From Sipunculus nudus (Eukaryota; Annelida; Sipuncula; Golfingiida; Sipunculidae): DNA of 64,000 nt. A program made the position numbers and the translations under genes. The notes under the pieces were generated by a model. It did not search any database. It was not told the DNA's origin and saw only the letters and a program-made list of their open reading frames with translations. Within the stretch, counting starts at the first letter, position 1. Each line of letters opens with the position of its first letter. Location of the stretch: positions 39,763,956-39,827,955 of the forward strand of contig CM049318.1 of the NCBI GenBank assembly GCA_026874595.1, in the 5' to 3' direction. Below, piece by piece: positions 36,935-48,520 of the stretch.

Positions 36935-39900
36935 GTGTGTTGTGTGATTGTGTTGTACCCCATTATGAAAGTTACTCAGCTTCTCTGGATATTTGGGCCA
37001 TTTTAAACCCAGGAATCTGATGTAGCTTGTCTCGGATATGCAACGTCAGTCTTGGCCTGTGTCAGAATAAGTTTTCTCATTTTAATTACTTAGTAATAAG
37101 TACGTTCTTAAGCTGATCGATCTATCTCCCCTTTTAACCCAGTTTATAGAATTATTATACACTAAAAATAATATCTCATCATCAGATGCACAGAATATAA
37201 CTTGAATATACTCACGTTCTGAACAGTCTGGAGCGGCATAGCCCCTCGTACATTTGCAGTCAAACGATCGTATGCCATCAATACACTGAGCGTTGTTCTT
37301 ACACGAATCGTCGTTACAGTTATCATCATCTGTGGAAAATTCATGAAAAAAAATGTGTGACAACTTTCAAGTAGAGTTACCTTAAGAACAGCAAGTGATA
37401 ACCCAATTTTTATCGTATTCTCTAATATTTTTTTTAATAACCCATGATTCTGACTTGTAAAATTTACTAAACTTAATTTCATGTCAATAAGCGCCATTAT
37501 TTACCTTTGTTCTCCTTTAAAAAGAAAACATTTCAATGAAACTGAAAGATTTAAAATTAGCGACACCTACCTGAGACAACTGACATTAAATATTTTGTCT
37601 TGGCATATCATCCACAAAGAATCCCTGCTACTCGTATCTCAGATTCAATCATTGAAGAACTTTTTACAGGCCAGTTTTATAGCATTATATATGCATTAGA
37701 AAAAATCGTAAGTGTTATTTTTTTTATATTGAGTGTACATATATACATTGTGGTTACTCACTGTTACACAAAGAATCTTGGATCAAGTCTTTGACCCCTA
37801 ACAGCGCATCGAAAGTATCAACTTTAATTCGGTTGGTTGAGTTTGGATAACTTGCAATAGCTGTAAAGCAGAAAATTAAGCAAAATGAATGTATTATTTT
37901 CTTTTAGCTGGTGTTTCGAAGGTTTATACACTTAACAGTACACACTTCATTAAAAAATCTAATCGAAGACGAAATGACGACGATTAGAATTAGACGACTT
38001 TTATAAATGTAATATATTTGCAATACTATTTATTATCCAGAGTTAGAGTTAACAGAGACGAATTATACCAATGTAAACTATTTACTTAAATACTTCTTTT
38101 GTATTATTATAGTCTGGTGACACAGAGATGTACTTGTCTACATTCAATTGGAGATGTAGAAATATGAACACATTAAAATGATCCTTCAGCTGCAAATGGA
38201 TTATGAAATGGCATGTCCATATTACCATACTATCACCTTAATGAAACGTAATCCCATTTCAGTGCACATTCTGGCTCCCTACATAAACGAGATAAAGAAT
38301 TGCCTTACCATTAAGTTCATATTCATCAACCCAGTCTCCGACCTGCAGCACTATTACATGGGCTTTTTCTTTTAGTTTGATCGCTTCTTCTATTGTCTCT
38401 TTTTTATCATTGGAATTTCCGTCCGTGAGAACCAGAACTACATTGGATCGATCATGACGGTCACCATTTTGTGACGTCAGCACCGTCCCGTGAACCAGTC
38501 GCAGGGCTTCTGCTGTGGAGGTGGTGCCACCTACGTATGGAAGATTGTCTACTTCCTGCCTCATCAAGTAGCGCTCATTGAATCTGGGGGAAAGAGATCG
38601 GTAGATTTGGAAGTAGCATCAAACAATAATTGCAAAATATGCATAGATCATGAATTTAAAAAAAAGGACGAAAAGGTTTAAGTGTAACATGAACAATATA
38701 TGCATAAATTTTACCACTTCACAGTTTTACGTGGACGATTTATCTTTTTTTGTGTTTGCTGTAGTTCCTGATTTTTGATATCATAATTATACATGTATTT
38801 ACCATGTATGTATGTAAAAACATTTATGCAATAAATAATCTCTCTCAATTAAGGGCCCCAAGTGAGATGAGTGCCCCTGTACTAATTGGGTTTGTGAAAT
38901 AGCCTCGTTAAACACAGAATATAAATAAATAAAAGAAAGAAATCTTAATTCAATCGTGTCATCAATGCATAAAGCATTTACCAATATATATTTTGCAGAA
39001 GGGTTCTTTATAAAATATTGACAAATAAAATTGAGACAGATCAATCGTTGATTTAAACATTGAATCGTATATTCTTCAGACGACACAATAAATGCCAAAT
39101 TTCAGGTCAGGTGAATGACTGGAAAAGGTTTCTTGCCTCGGATAAGATATATTTAATTTTGAAAATAACTTTGATTTTATTAGCAACGGTTATTATAGCA
39201 CGATGTGAGACTGTCAGATATATACAATGCATGGTGACCAGCGTGTCGGGGGGGGGGGGGGGGGGTATGGACCTTTGCCACGATGGAATGCATGGTCTCA
39301 ACACAAGAGTAAGAGGAAAGGCAATCAAGCTAATTCTAACAATTTGTATTATATGTCTTTATATACAATGGCCATATTTTCTTACTTGTTAAAATGGAAG
39401 ATGGTCTTGGCTAGTGTCGAGAATGTAACCAAGGCCACACGCATGTCCTCTACCTCAACCGGGAGGTCTTGGATTAGTGTGGCGACGAAGGCTTTGACCA
39501 GCTTGTAGTTCTCACTCCCGATACTTCCGGATGAGTCCAGGACTATTACGATGTCCCCGCCCCTGTCACACCCTGCAGGAGGCAAGTACCAATATTGATA
39601 GTAGGCCCTTCCAGTATGCTTTGGTGTTGTTTATTCTTTTATTCTAATATAAATATATAAAAACTTCTGCTTTGTAACATACTGATATAACAGAGACGGA
39701 TCTAAAGGGATTTAAAAGGGTCTGGATCGTACTTGTTCAACTACCGCAACCTCTTTTATAGGTTTTAAACATATTTTTTAGGCTTAGACCGCCCCCACCC
39801 CCACCCCCTCCCCCCTTACCGTACCGCCCTCTCCCCATTTCTTTCTCATGAGGACCGTTTTTTTTTAAGGTGTTCTCTGTTGGACCCTCCATTTTCAAAT

Positions 39901-41734
39901 TAATAAATCGTTATCTGCAATGTCATATTATATACTCGCCATTTTTTATTTCTAATAGAGTAAAGGAAATATTAGACTTTTTTAACTGTAATCAATATTT
40001 TCATCTATTTGTTTCTCTCTATGAATTTGTCTTCTGTTTTCTCTGTCATATTGTACGTGTGTTCACTCACGCATTGGGGCTTTTGTGCTCATCGCGGGCG
40101 TCGTGGATAACATGGGCGGCAACGTCATGCACGCCCCCTGGATAAGAAGATCCAAAATATTACTCAGAAGTGTGAAGTCCTTCACCGAAAAATAGTTATA
40201 AATTGGTGGGACGCTGACGATTCTCCTCATCAAATCGTGGTCTACCTCATCGGTGATGCCCACCCCCAGCAGCCTTATTCCCCGGCGCTTCATCCTCTGT
40301 GCAGTGTACTCCAGGGTTCGCGTCATCGGATTTGGTTTCCCGTCAGTCACTATAATGGCAAGGTTACGAGCGTCAGGGCGATCCCCGTGCCTACTGGTAA
40401 ATAATGTGTTCATAGCCATGTTCATGGCTGCCTCCATGTTGGTCTGACCAAACTGTAATAAAAAATATCATAATGATGTTATTAACAATAGTAATGATAA
40501 TAACAACGTTGTATGATACATAATGTATTATCATTAATGATAATAATGAACACAAGCCAAACAACAATAATAATGATAATATGATGATGATTATGATGAT
40601 GATCATAATCATTATCATTTTTACATAAATGTATTCTTGCATGACCTAAAACGTCATGTAGAAGGTATGATTACATTATACAAATTGAAGTTGCTGGTTT
40701 TAAATCCCCTTCCCAATAACTCGATATGAAGACTTAACAATTAACTTCCCGGTGGTAGCTCCCTACAGAGCCCACACACGGTAATTTGGTCGCTAAGTCC
40801 CACGATACGCACATCACACTTAATTCGGTACCCATTTGCAATGCTGGGTGGACATAAGCAGACTTGTGGCTGAGACCTTGCTTAAGGGTCTTAGCAAAGA
40901 AGTGGAGGCTATGGGATTCGAGTCCATGTCCGCTTGATCACAAGTCCAGCATCCGTGCCCTTACACCACCATGCTCCATCACTGAGTGAGACGGGCAGCT
41001 ATAAACTGAAATCACCTGGGTGCCGCTGATCCCCGCTAGTTATGTAAAAACAAATTTTACATTTTGCACTACATCATGCAAACGAGGTATTTTCCCCATG
41101 GCAACAGTTTACGGAATAAATGAATTGATGTTAGATCTGAAAGGTAGAAAGGTTGACCAAGCGGATAAGATCAACAAAAAGATAATACTAAGGCTCCCAC
41201 CATGCTCCTGGAGAAATATCGGAATTTTATAAAAGCCTTTACGACAAAAATATTGGAGTTTATAGGAATTTTCAGCCAAAATATAGGAAACATAAAGGAG
41301 CTTTCAATGGGCAATTGTGGTTTACATAGTAACATATCATGACCATCCATTCTTAAAGCAGCTTCTTTGCAGCTTTGGTCTATATAACTTTAATTATGCA
41401 GTTGTGTTTTGGGAACACAACTGTAATGGAAAAATAGAGAAATATAGAAGATTACAGACTAAATGTCGGAAAATATATGAAACTATAGGAAACATTTTTT
41501 TTTCATAGGAAATAAAGGAGAATTAATATTCATTTAGGGCCCCTTGAGTAGCCCTTGATTTCTGAATATGATAGCATCTACGCCATATGATAAGAGGTAT
41601 TCTTTTTTTCTGCAAATTTACGCAAAGGGTTCTGAACAGATTTTCTAGAAAATATTATTGGAGGTAATCTGGATCACCATACAAAGTTTCAAATCTAATA
41701 ATTCTGTCCCATTGTTATGGCTGTTTCATTGTTT

Positions 41735-41793
<59 letters not shown>

Positions 41794-44194
41794 ATCAGGG
41801 AGACTTGAGGATCATGCTGGCGGGAGTTTGATGTCTTCGACAACTTCTTATTTAAAATGGAGTATACCTTTCCAAAGGAAAGTTTGGAACAGTGATTTAA
41901 ATTCATTGGTAAAATACAAAAGACATAAAAAGTAAATTACAGGGCAACTTTGGTTTGGTGTAGGAAAGGTTGGAAGATTGGAAATATTTTGATTTGATTC
42001 TGTTTAAGTGTAACCTGTCTGTAAACTGTACGTATAATTTAAACTTCTTGCAAACACACCCCTAACACTAATATTTGGTGATTTTATGCAATGAGAATGA
42101 ACCCCTTACGCTTATTTGACTGAGTGCACCTTAATTCCACCATAATTCGAATAACGGTTGACATGAAACTAAATCATTGCAATCATTTAAACTCATGAAT
42201 CCCTACAAACCTCCCCTTGATGGGAGAGGAGGCTAACATTTTATAATTCTTTTGGGCTATACAACATTTGTTTTTGTTCCAGGTCTTTCGTAATGTTGAT
42301 AATTTGTGCTATGGCACAATTCTCATAAAATTATTATTTAAGGTATGGAAATGAAATATATGTAATGTTGATCATTTGCACCATTTTAAGGAATAAAACA
42401 ATTTTTTTTATTTCTAGACAAGTTAGAAACGGAAAAAATCGCCCGCTCATAGCATATTTTTGTTCCCGAGGACGTTGTTTTGCAACTGTATATGTAAAAT
42501 ACTTGACACTTATCTGTGGTAACCTGAGGGTGAGGATGAGGAAGCAACGATAAACATTTGTTGATCTGCTACTGACATTATCCGTATCAGACGTTTTAGT
42601 ATATTCTAATTATAAGTGTAAGACGCACCGATATTGAACCGGTTAATGTGCATTCTTTTCTTATTTTATTCAGGTTTCTATATAAGGTAGGCGGACAACC
42701 AATACACAACTGCACCCTGAGGGGATGCCACTCCTGCTTTTTTCCCCGCCGGGAAGCTGCAAGCATTCAGTTCCGGACTAGCGGACACCCACTTAAACAC
42801 TACTCCATTCGACCCTGTGGGACTTTTCTTTGCCCCTCTGATATAAGAGCCTACATATCTCAAAGTAGGCCATTTCAGCCCAATAGAAATGAGTGTGTAT
42901 ATCAACGGCTACATTTAACAGCAAACTAAGCGCCCCGAACCCAAGCATTTTCTACATATTTTTTAAATCAATATATATGGAGGGTATAAAAACATATCTC
43001 AGAAATATGCGATTTTAAATTTTCTCTGTCATATAAATAAGACATGACAGCAGTATATGTTGTCATAGAAATATGTTCAATGCCACCATAAGTAAACGTA
43101 GTGCTCTTGGAGTATATATGTTAGGTTTAGTTGAAAAAAGTGACCTATATCATATGAATTCATGCGTGCGGATGCCTAGAGTTTCTTTTCAAATATACTC
43201 AAAGTAAATCCTGCATGGGTTACCGTTAACATATACACGAGACCATGTAAATATATGCCTTTGTTCCTTTTTAACCTTGCTTCGCAGTCTGTATTGCATG
43301 GGTCAACTGCCCTATTGTTTAGAATCATATATCTTGTTCTAAAATAATTAGGCCTAACACTGCATCATAAGTACGCGTGGACTCCGCAAGGCTTTTTGTT
43401 AACAGGTATTTGAGCGCTGGTTATTCTGCGTCCGAGCGTGCGTATGTGCTTTATCTTACCGGTTCCCTTTGGGTTTTGATGATGGACTGCATACAAGTGA
43501 GCGACGCACACGTGGTAAAGTCAAACATGAGGTTGGCATTGTTTGCGAAAAAGATGGCGGCAAATTTGGTCCCTGACTCCCCGAAGTCCACGGACTCGAG
43601 GATGGTGTTAAGGAAGGTCTTCAGGATGGTCCAGTTATTCGGGTCCCGCTCAACAATACTGCCCGAGTGATCTATCAGCAAGGCTATATCAGCTCGGCAT
43701 GCCGCATCTGTAAAACATGACAGAACACAGTGATCAGTATATCCCATTTAACTGTTATGTTTCTCCCACAAATGAAAATAGAACAAAAGGACCAAAAGGC
43801 CGAAAGAGCTGCCCTTTTTAGAAAAACATGTAAATCGTTAAGCAAATCTTTATACTATACTGACAGTTCTTAGGAAGTACCGCTGGGATACAGTTTACCA
43901 AGTACCATTATTATAAATGCAAAAGGTCTGTTAAAATTTCACCATGGCCGACCCATCGGTGACAAAGACTGAAACATGAAAAGCTCTTCGCCGATGAGCT
44001 GCAGATTCTCAAATCTCCCCTTGCCTTAAGTTTTTTTTTTATTCATAATCATCACCAGGTTCAGTAATGTGCGTGAGAATTTACTGACTAAATAGAATTT
44101 CGACAACTGGGGTCAGCTTACCTTGAGCGAGGCCACCAGAGGGGCCCAGGAGTAGCAGACAGATGGAGAGACCCAACAGCTTCATGGTGGACAC
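29580..44194 (-). CDS. Gene A: secreted multi-VWA/EGF protein (matrilin-like architecture), 16 coding exons
   Basis: Exons in order: 44122-44194 (ATG at 44185), 43460-43707, 40071-40452, 39386-39572, 38309-38583, 37762-37860, 37216-37329, 36372-36498, 35877-36077, 34448-34701, 33414-33527, 32306-32656, 31483-31699 (first base 31698), 30743-30856, 30040-30405, 29580-29776. Every intron is GT-AG and phases join without a stop, giving about 3309 coding bases and 1102 residues. Order: signal peptide (1-20), VWA1 (about 24-208), Ser/Thr/Pro linker, VWA2 (232-418), EGF (419-456), VWA3 (457-650), EGF (651-688), VWA4 (689-877), EGF (878-915), VWA5 (916-1102). There is no transmembrane segment or collagen repeat. 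Family knowledge: alternating VWA and EGF modules occur in matrilins and related matrix or shell proteins, where VWA domains bind collagen or other ligands through a divalent metal. The exact ligand is not inferable. Nearly all module boundaries are phase 1, as in shuffled extracellular modules. Confidence 0.93.
30743..30856 (-). CDS. Gene A EGF-like domain 3
   Basis: A 114-base phase 1-1 exon with six cysteines, starting [10 protein letters not shown], a classical calcium-binding EGF start, and ending DYVGIHCEK. The donor is GTGAGT at 30742. It separates VWA4 from VWA5. Confidence 0.93.
31483..32656 (-). CDS. Gene A VWA domain 4
   Basis: Two exons, 32306-32656 and 31483-31698. The first contains [12 protein letters not shown] (MIDAS), [10 protein letters not shown] (MIDAS Thr) and LIFTDG, where the intron falls directly after the MIDAS aspartate codon, in phase 1. 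The second resumes GGSNIQESR and runs to the closing RATCN. A conserved VWA is thus split exactly at the third metal-ligand loop, as in VWA5. All MIDAS residues are present. Confidence 0.92.
33414..33527 (-). CDS. Gene A EGF-like domain 2
   Basis: One 114-base phase 1-1 exon with six cysteines: opening [10 protein letters not shown], then CKNGGTC and a closing [12 protein letters not shown]. This is the most canonical EGF of the three and keeps the acidic calcium-site residues at its start. It separates VWA3 from VWA4. Confidence 0.93.
34448..36498 (-). CDS. Gene A VWA domain 3
   Basis: Three exons: 36372-36498, 35877-36077 and 34448-34701. Motifs: [11 protein letters not shown] (MIDAS), [12 protein letters not shown] (MIDAS Thr) and [13 protein letters not shown] (MIDAS Asp), with closing Cys in KATCN. 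Junction phases 2 and 2 match exactly. The middle exon's donor (GTAAGA at 35876) runs straight into a roughly 240-base purine tract, (GA)n in the sense direction, so this donor sits at the edge of an unstable microsatellite. The domain is intact in this sequence. Confidence 0.92.
35630..35874. repeat. ~240-bp (CT)n compound microsatellite in gene A intron
   Basis: Nearly continuous CT on the plus strand, GA on the gene A sense strand, with CCCC, TTT and CACT interruptions. It ends two bases before the donor of the exon at 35877. Confidence 0.97.
36869..36933. repeat. (AT)n microsatellite
   Basis: About 32 uninterrupted AT units in the gene A intron between EGF1 and VWA3. Confidence 0.97.
37216..37329 (-). 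CDS. Gene A EGF-like domain 1
   Basis: One 114-base exon, phase 1 on both sides, encoding a complete six-cysteine EGF module (pattern C-x4-C-x5-C-x8-C-x1-C-x8-C). The opening NDDNC and the middle [10 protein letters not shown] fit a calcium-binding-type EGF, although the Asn/Gln hydroxylation consensus is not exact. It has the same length and phase as the exons at 33414 and 30743, showing module duplication. It links VWA2 to VWA3. Confidence 0.92.
37762..39572 (-). CDS. Gene A VWA domain 2
   Basis: Three exons: 39386-39572, 38309-38583 and 37762-37860. The first starts [18 protein letters not shown] and ends in phase 2 inside a lysine codon. The second supplies [11 protein letters not shown] (MIDAS Thr) and [11 protein letters not shown] (MIDAS Asp). 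The third supplies the last helix, ending LIQDSLCN. The Cys before the first strand and the Cys at the end are placed to close the domain by a disulphide, as in matrilin-type VWA domains. The MIDAS set is complete. Confidence 0.92.
40071..43707 (-). CDS. Gene A VWA domain 1 plus Ser/Thr/Pro linker
   Basis: Two exons, 43460-43707 and 40071-40452, separated by a 3.0-kb intron that carries a tRNA-derived repeat and AT-rich simple sequence. The first holds the opening strand and the MIDAS motif D-H-S-G-S ([10 protein letters not shown]). The second begins [10 protein letters not shown] with the MIDAS threonine and carries IIVTDGKPN with the MIDAS aspartate. All metal ligands are present, so metal-dependent ligand binding is expected. 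The second exon continues into a short linker rich in Pro, Thr, Ser and Met (about residues 207-230) that tethers VWA2. The exon junction is phase 0, unlike the phase 1 boundaries between domains. Confidence 0.9.
40760..40978 (-). mobile_element. tRNA-derived SINE-like repeat in gene A intron
   Basis: On the minus strand, 40977-40905 folds loosely as a tRNA: acceptor GGAG with CTCC, A-box-like TGGTGTAAGG, anticodon loop CTTGTGA (TGT, threonine-like) and B-box-like ACTCGAATC in a 4-5-bp T stem. Two acceptor pairs and one anticodon-stem pair are broken, so it is not a working tRNA. A unique-looking body of about 140 bases follows, ending near 40760. Confidence 0.45.
41738..41789. repeat. (TA)n microsatellite
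   Basis: About 26 TA units in the 3-kb intron of gene A. Confidence 0.95.
44122..44194 (-). CDS. Gene A exon with start codon and signal peptide
   Basis: Minus-strand ATG at 44185-44183 in the context CCACCATGA, close to Kozak. It encodes [20 protein letters not shown], a basic residue followed by a leucine-rich core and a small-residue cleavage region: a textbook signal peptide. The exon ends after CAAG at 44122 with donor GTAAGC, phase 1. The 5' side has acceptor CTGCTCCAG ending at 44195, so at least one untranslated exon lies to the right. It was not located. The next exon restores the frame as Asp-Ala-Ala-Cys. Confidence 0.92.
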
Positions 44195-44441
44195 CTGGAG
44201 CAGAACGAAAAAAGAACAGTTTTGGTTGAAAAAAAGTTATTGTGGATATTTTTGGCATGAAACCAGAGATGAAAGAGGCGTTTGTAATATCACAAATAAG
44301 AGATGTTTTGAATTTCGAAACAAGACAAGTATACCATAGTAAATTGCATACCCCCAATGACATGACCATAAATAGAATGTAGAGAGCGGGTAGGCGGGGT
44401 TGACATACGCGTTGGGCAAATCGTGCACATGCGTGCGTGCG

Positions 44442-44496
<55 letters not shown>

Positions 44497-44500
<4 letters not shown>

Positions 44501-46102
44501 CATGGGGTATTCGTATTCAGTATTCATATACATTGTAATCGAATACAGGTAGTTTCAGTATTCGTATTCGTATTTGAATACATTTGTAAAAAGTACAAAA
44601 GTACTTGTATTTTTATTCGTATTCAAATACATTGTAGAAGTATTCACATTCATGAATACTTTTCATGAATACATGCAGTATACATTTATGTTGTTTACCT
44701 ATTGTCCTTTATCCATTTGGCAAAATGTGCAATTATTTCAATAGTGATTGATTTGGACCCACTTACCACATGCATGCACACTAACACTCTTTTTTTACAC
44801 ATTTTGACATTTTTTACTTTATTCATATTAAATTAATATTAACGTGTTTATTCTAGCTGTCATGTGTATGTACACCTCCATCATTCAGACGCTCTTTACT
44901 TCTACATTTATCCTACACCAATGTTCGTTATACATACTAGACAACAGGTAAATACATGGGGCAAGCAACGCTGTCCATGTCCTTTGTTCTGTACCCTTTA
45001 TGTCTGATAATGACACCATGAACTTCCTGTGTAGGGACTGGAGGTAGCTAGGCCAGCATATTAATGACTAGCCCAAGTCCACTCCAGTTCAAAGGGTTGA
45101 AAGCTTAGTAATTACCCCTGCCTGGTCTAGGTAACAGCCCTGACAGGGATGACAGCTCAGTACCTTACTTGACCAAACCTTTCGTCCATTCCAGTATCTT
45201 GGTAAACCTGTAATTCACATAACTGTGAATTGTATACCTAGATATAGGTACAATTAACTGGCCCTAACCCTGTTAAGTGTATATACTTAGTAAGCCAACT
45301 TTAGACATGGGGCATGTAAGCAACCCCCTGTATCTATCCTTTGTTGGTTGCTGTATTCTTGTGCTGATAATATAATGCTGTAAGGAACTTCCTGTTTAAG
45401 GGGCTGGAGGTTGACTAGCTTGCTAACCAGGTAGCTAGCTACAAAGGCAGCAAGGATGAATGCTTTGTAATTACCCCTGCCTAAGATGGCTAACTGCCCT
45501 GACAGGGGTGACAGCTTTGTACATGCAATTGACCCAAGCCTGGTGTCCGTTTCAAGTACCAGTATCAAATTTGTACCTGGAGTACCTTATACCAGGTACA
45601 GGAACTTTAGTTCCAGTTACAGGTACAAGGTACTTCCTACTAATGACAGTCAGGTACAGATGCAGGTACTCTGAATTGTGTACATATAGGTACAGGTACA
45701 GGTAAAAGTACCTGTCCCCTACCCTGAGGGGAACATTCATTTATATATTTTTTGTAACAAACTACCATAACGTATAATACTCGGTCTGGAAATTAATGCA
45801 TACACAGTGGATTACATGAATATTTTGAACTTTTGACTAAAATACATTTTGCAAGTGTGAATATATGAAGATTGCAGTTAATAATATTAAACAAAAATGA
45901 TACTTGACAGTTTCTTTTTGTTTCAATAAATTGTATTCATATTGTCATTATTGATATTCATGAATACATTTGTATTTGTATTCGTGTTCGTATTCGAATA
46001 CATTTCTGTTTTGGAGTATTTGTATTCGTATTCGGATTCGTGTACCCCTGCTGTATTTATATTCGTATTCAAATACATTTCTCCTGTATTTGACGCATGT
46101 CT

Positions 46103-46103
<1 letters not shown>
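44497..46103. mobile_element. Palindrome-rich element inserted in an (AT) microsatellite
   Basis: The ends CAGACATG (44497-44504) and CATGTCTG (46096-46103) are perfect 8-bp inverted repeats, and both abut long (AT)n tracts (44441-44496 and 46105-46160). Next to each end lie arrays of TATTCG and its complement CGAATA. The middle (about 44940-45620) holds two ~345-bp tandem units sharing CATGGGGCA, AACTTCCTG, AATTACCCCTGCCT and CCCTGACAGGG-TGACAGCT. The second is followed by a GGTACAGGTAC-type array. No coding capacity is evident. It sits upstream of the gene A start exon. Confidence 0.6.
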
Positions 46104-46104
<1 letters not shown>

Positions 46105-46162
<58 letters not shown>

Positions 46163-46192
46163 TAGATAGATAGATAGATAGATAGACAGATA
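46105..46192. repeat. (TA)n followed by (GATA)n
   Basis: About 28 TA units, then six to seven GATA units. Right flank of the element at 44497-46103. Confidence 0.95.
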
Positions 46193-46199
46193 TTTATAT

Positions 46200-46926
46200 T
46201 TATATTACAACTAATGAAACAGTTGTCACAGCAGATATAAAAATTCATAAACTCCGGTTTGTTTGTTATGACAAATTCAGAAATATTGCCCCGGAGTTTA
46301 ATATATCTCTGTCTACAACTCATTGATAATGGAATATAACGTTATCTTAATTTATGACATATGACATAAATTATATTACCATGTGTTTTTAATTTGGATT
46401 TCATGCTATAATGTGCATTGATCGCTCGGGGAGTGTAGGAACTGTTTAACGGGGTAAGACCAAGGGGTATATGATACATTATTTGAAAACATCCGGAATA
46501 AGCCAGTGACAAGAATGATGTCAGGAATGCAGGGGTCATAAACTGTCCTTAAAAGGACGGCATCATATATGCACCAGTTTCTGATAGTGTGTTCAACTTA
46601 CTTCCCAAATTGTGCTAAAATATGACATGGATGCTATCAGCCAAACGTTGTTTATAAATATGAACCAATTATACTAGTGTGTACCGAAGGACGTAACTTA
46701 ATCACATGTTCATGCTGCTGTCACTGTGTACTGCTTTTACGAATGATTAATTACAAAATCACATTCTTCATGAATAACCCAGTTATTGAGTTAAGGACAA
46801 TGACCTAAGATGCAACATCAATCAGCTCTTCTTTTCCCCTGTCATATACTGTCTTTGTTATCATAAATCATCCTATATCTGTTAATTAGAGCACCATCCG
46901 CCCGCACCTCTCTGTCTCTGTCTCTG

Positions 46927-46961
<35 letters not shown>

Positions 46962-47859
46962 AAACTACCCTGATATGCAACATTATTTTAACAGCCTTGA
47001 TCTGCTTGAACCGCTCTTGCGAATATATATTATATTATATTATATTATATTATATTATGAGAGTGTTTTATTGCACGCTCGTTTTTAATTAACATCCATT
47101 GAAAAAATGTATGCGTGAAAATACATGTATCACAAATGATTGAATACATATGTATAAATATAAAAATGTATATGTATATATGTAAATATACTGATATAAG
47201 ATATGTGAGTGATTAAATGTATAGCCTGATTGAGTATAATCCTCATGTACGATACAGTTAATAAATGCGCGTGTGGTCATATGAACATATATTGTTCAAT
47301 ATGATATATACCATACACAATATACATGCAAAGACTAATGTATACTCCATGTCATTTGTCAACTGGTTGTCTTAGCAGGACCAACGAAGGTGCTTATCTG
47401 ATGCGTATAAAATGCCTAAGAAAAAATGCTCGTTTTATTGTCAGATGAGAATTCCTCACAGCGTGTTTCATATATGCTCCACTTCCCCAACGAACTGAGC
47501 GTTCTGGCATGTTACTTTAGTACGCCTATGATATCAAATGAGAGAAAACATAAAAACACATTTCGGGTTAACATTGGTATGCAGGTGTGCTCCACCGTAG
47601 AGACTTGGAAGTCGGTCACATCATTGAATCAAATGACACCATTTACACGTATGTAACAAAGGGTCACATAACATTCAATATTTCCTGTGAAAAATGGTAC
47701 ATTTTATTCACAGGTCCTGGTACTTAACATCAAATAATTGCGAAGAGAGCCCAACAGATGAAATAAACCTGTATGGATCACGCTCAACCAAAAAAAAACT
47801 TTTTGACCTACCTATTATGGGTAATTAATTAATCACGAATCGTGTATTTTTAGTCTAGG

Positions 47860-47860
<1 letters not shown>
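46200..47860. other. Non-coding interval upstream of gene A
   Basis: AT-rich with simple repeats. The untranslated first exon and promoter of gene A are expected here or in 44195-46200 but could not be pinned down. Confidence 0.4.
47024..47057. repeat. TATAT-type simple repeat
   Basis: Repeats of five bases (ATATT) in a row; a (CT)n tract precedes it at 46926-46959. Confidence 0.85.
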
Positions 47861-47899
<39 letters not shown>

Positions 47900-47903
<4 letters not shown>

Positions 47904-48520
47904 ATCGCGCGCGGAATAGCGTCCACCAGCTCTGGACAACCTACGATGCAGCGCGATCTAGCGGATTTTGACACCATGGCCCCTATCGCAGATAAATGCA
48001 ATCCGCATACCCTTTGAGCTGCGTTTATCGGTGTGCGGATTGCGGCAGCAGAACGCGGTATATGCGGAATGCGATATAAAATCGCGTATAGGGCATTTAC
48101 TTGATGGGCGAGAAAACACTGCGGTATGTGACTGGTGATGTCAAAACCCGCAAGATCATACAACATTCTTCATGCTGCAATCTCAGAGAATTCCATTTTA
48201 CCGCATGCCTCATACAGCATTCCACAAGCCGCAAACCGCAAGATCATACTACATTCTTCATGCTGCATTCTCTGAGAATTCCATTATACCGCATGTCTCA
48301 TACCGCATTCCACATACCGCTAACCGCAAGATCATGCTACTTTCTTCATGCTGCGTTCTCTGAGAATTCTATTTTACCGCATGCCTCATACCGCATTCCA
48401 CACACCGCAAAACCACGGGCTAGGTGAATGGTTATTGTTTTAAAAAAAATGGAGTGAAAACATCTTGTTTCGCATACTGGATACCGCTTACCGCAGGCCG
48501 AGTAAACACAGCTTTACAGA
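47900..48520. repeat. ATGCGG/CCGCAT-rich element with three ~88-bp tandem units
   Basis: Left part: GCGGTATGCGGAATGCG-type words and a region of TGCGGATTGCGG. Right part: the complementary words (ACCGCATTCCACA-ACCGC). In the centre three units start with CCGCAAGATCAT at 48148, 48236 and 48323 and run to about 48411. The left side directly follows a (CT)n tract at 47862-47899. The design, inverted short words around a tandem core beside a microsatellite, is like the element at 44497-46103. Confidence 0.6.

Noticed and set aside
42648-42929. Overlapping 93- and 75-codon frames on opposite strands
   Set aside because: No family, no splice signals; both strands open equally, as in random G/C-balanced DNA within the 3-kb intron of gene A.
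44237-46323. Ile/Tyr-rich frames around 44.4 and 46.1 kb
   Set aside because: Translations of (AT)n and TATTCG repeats.
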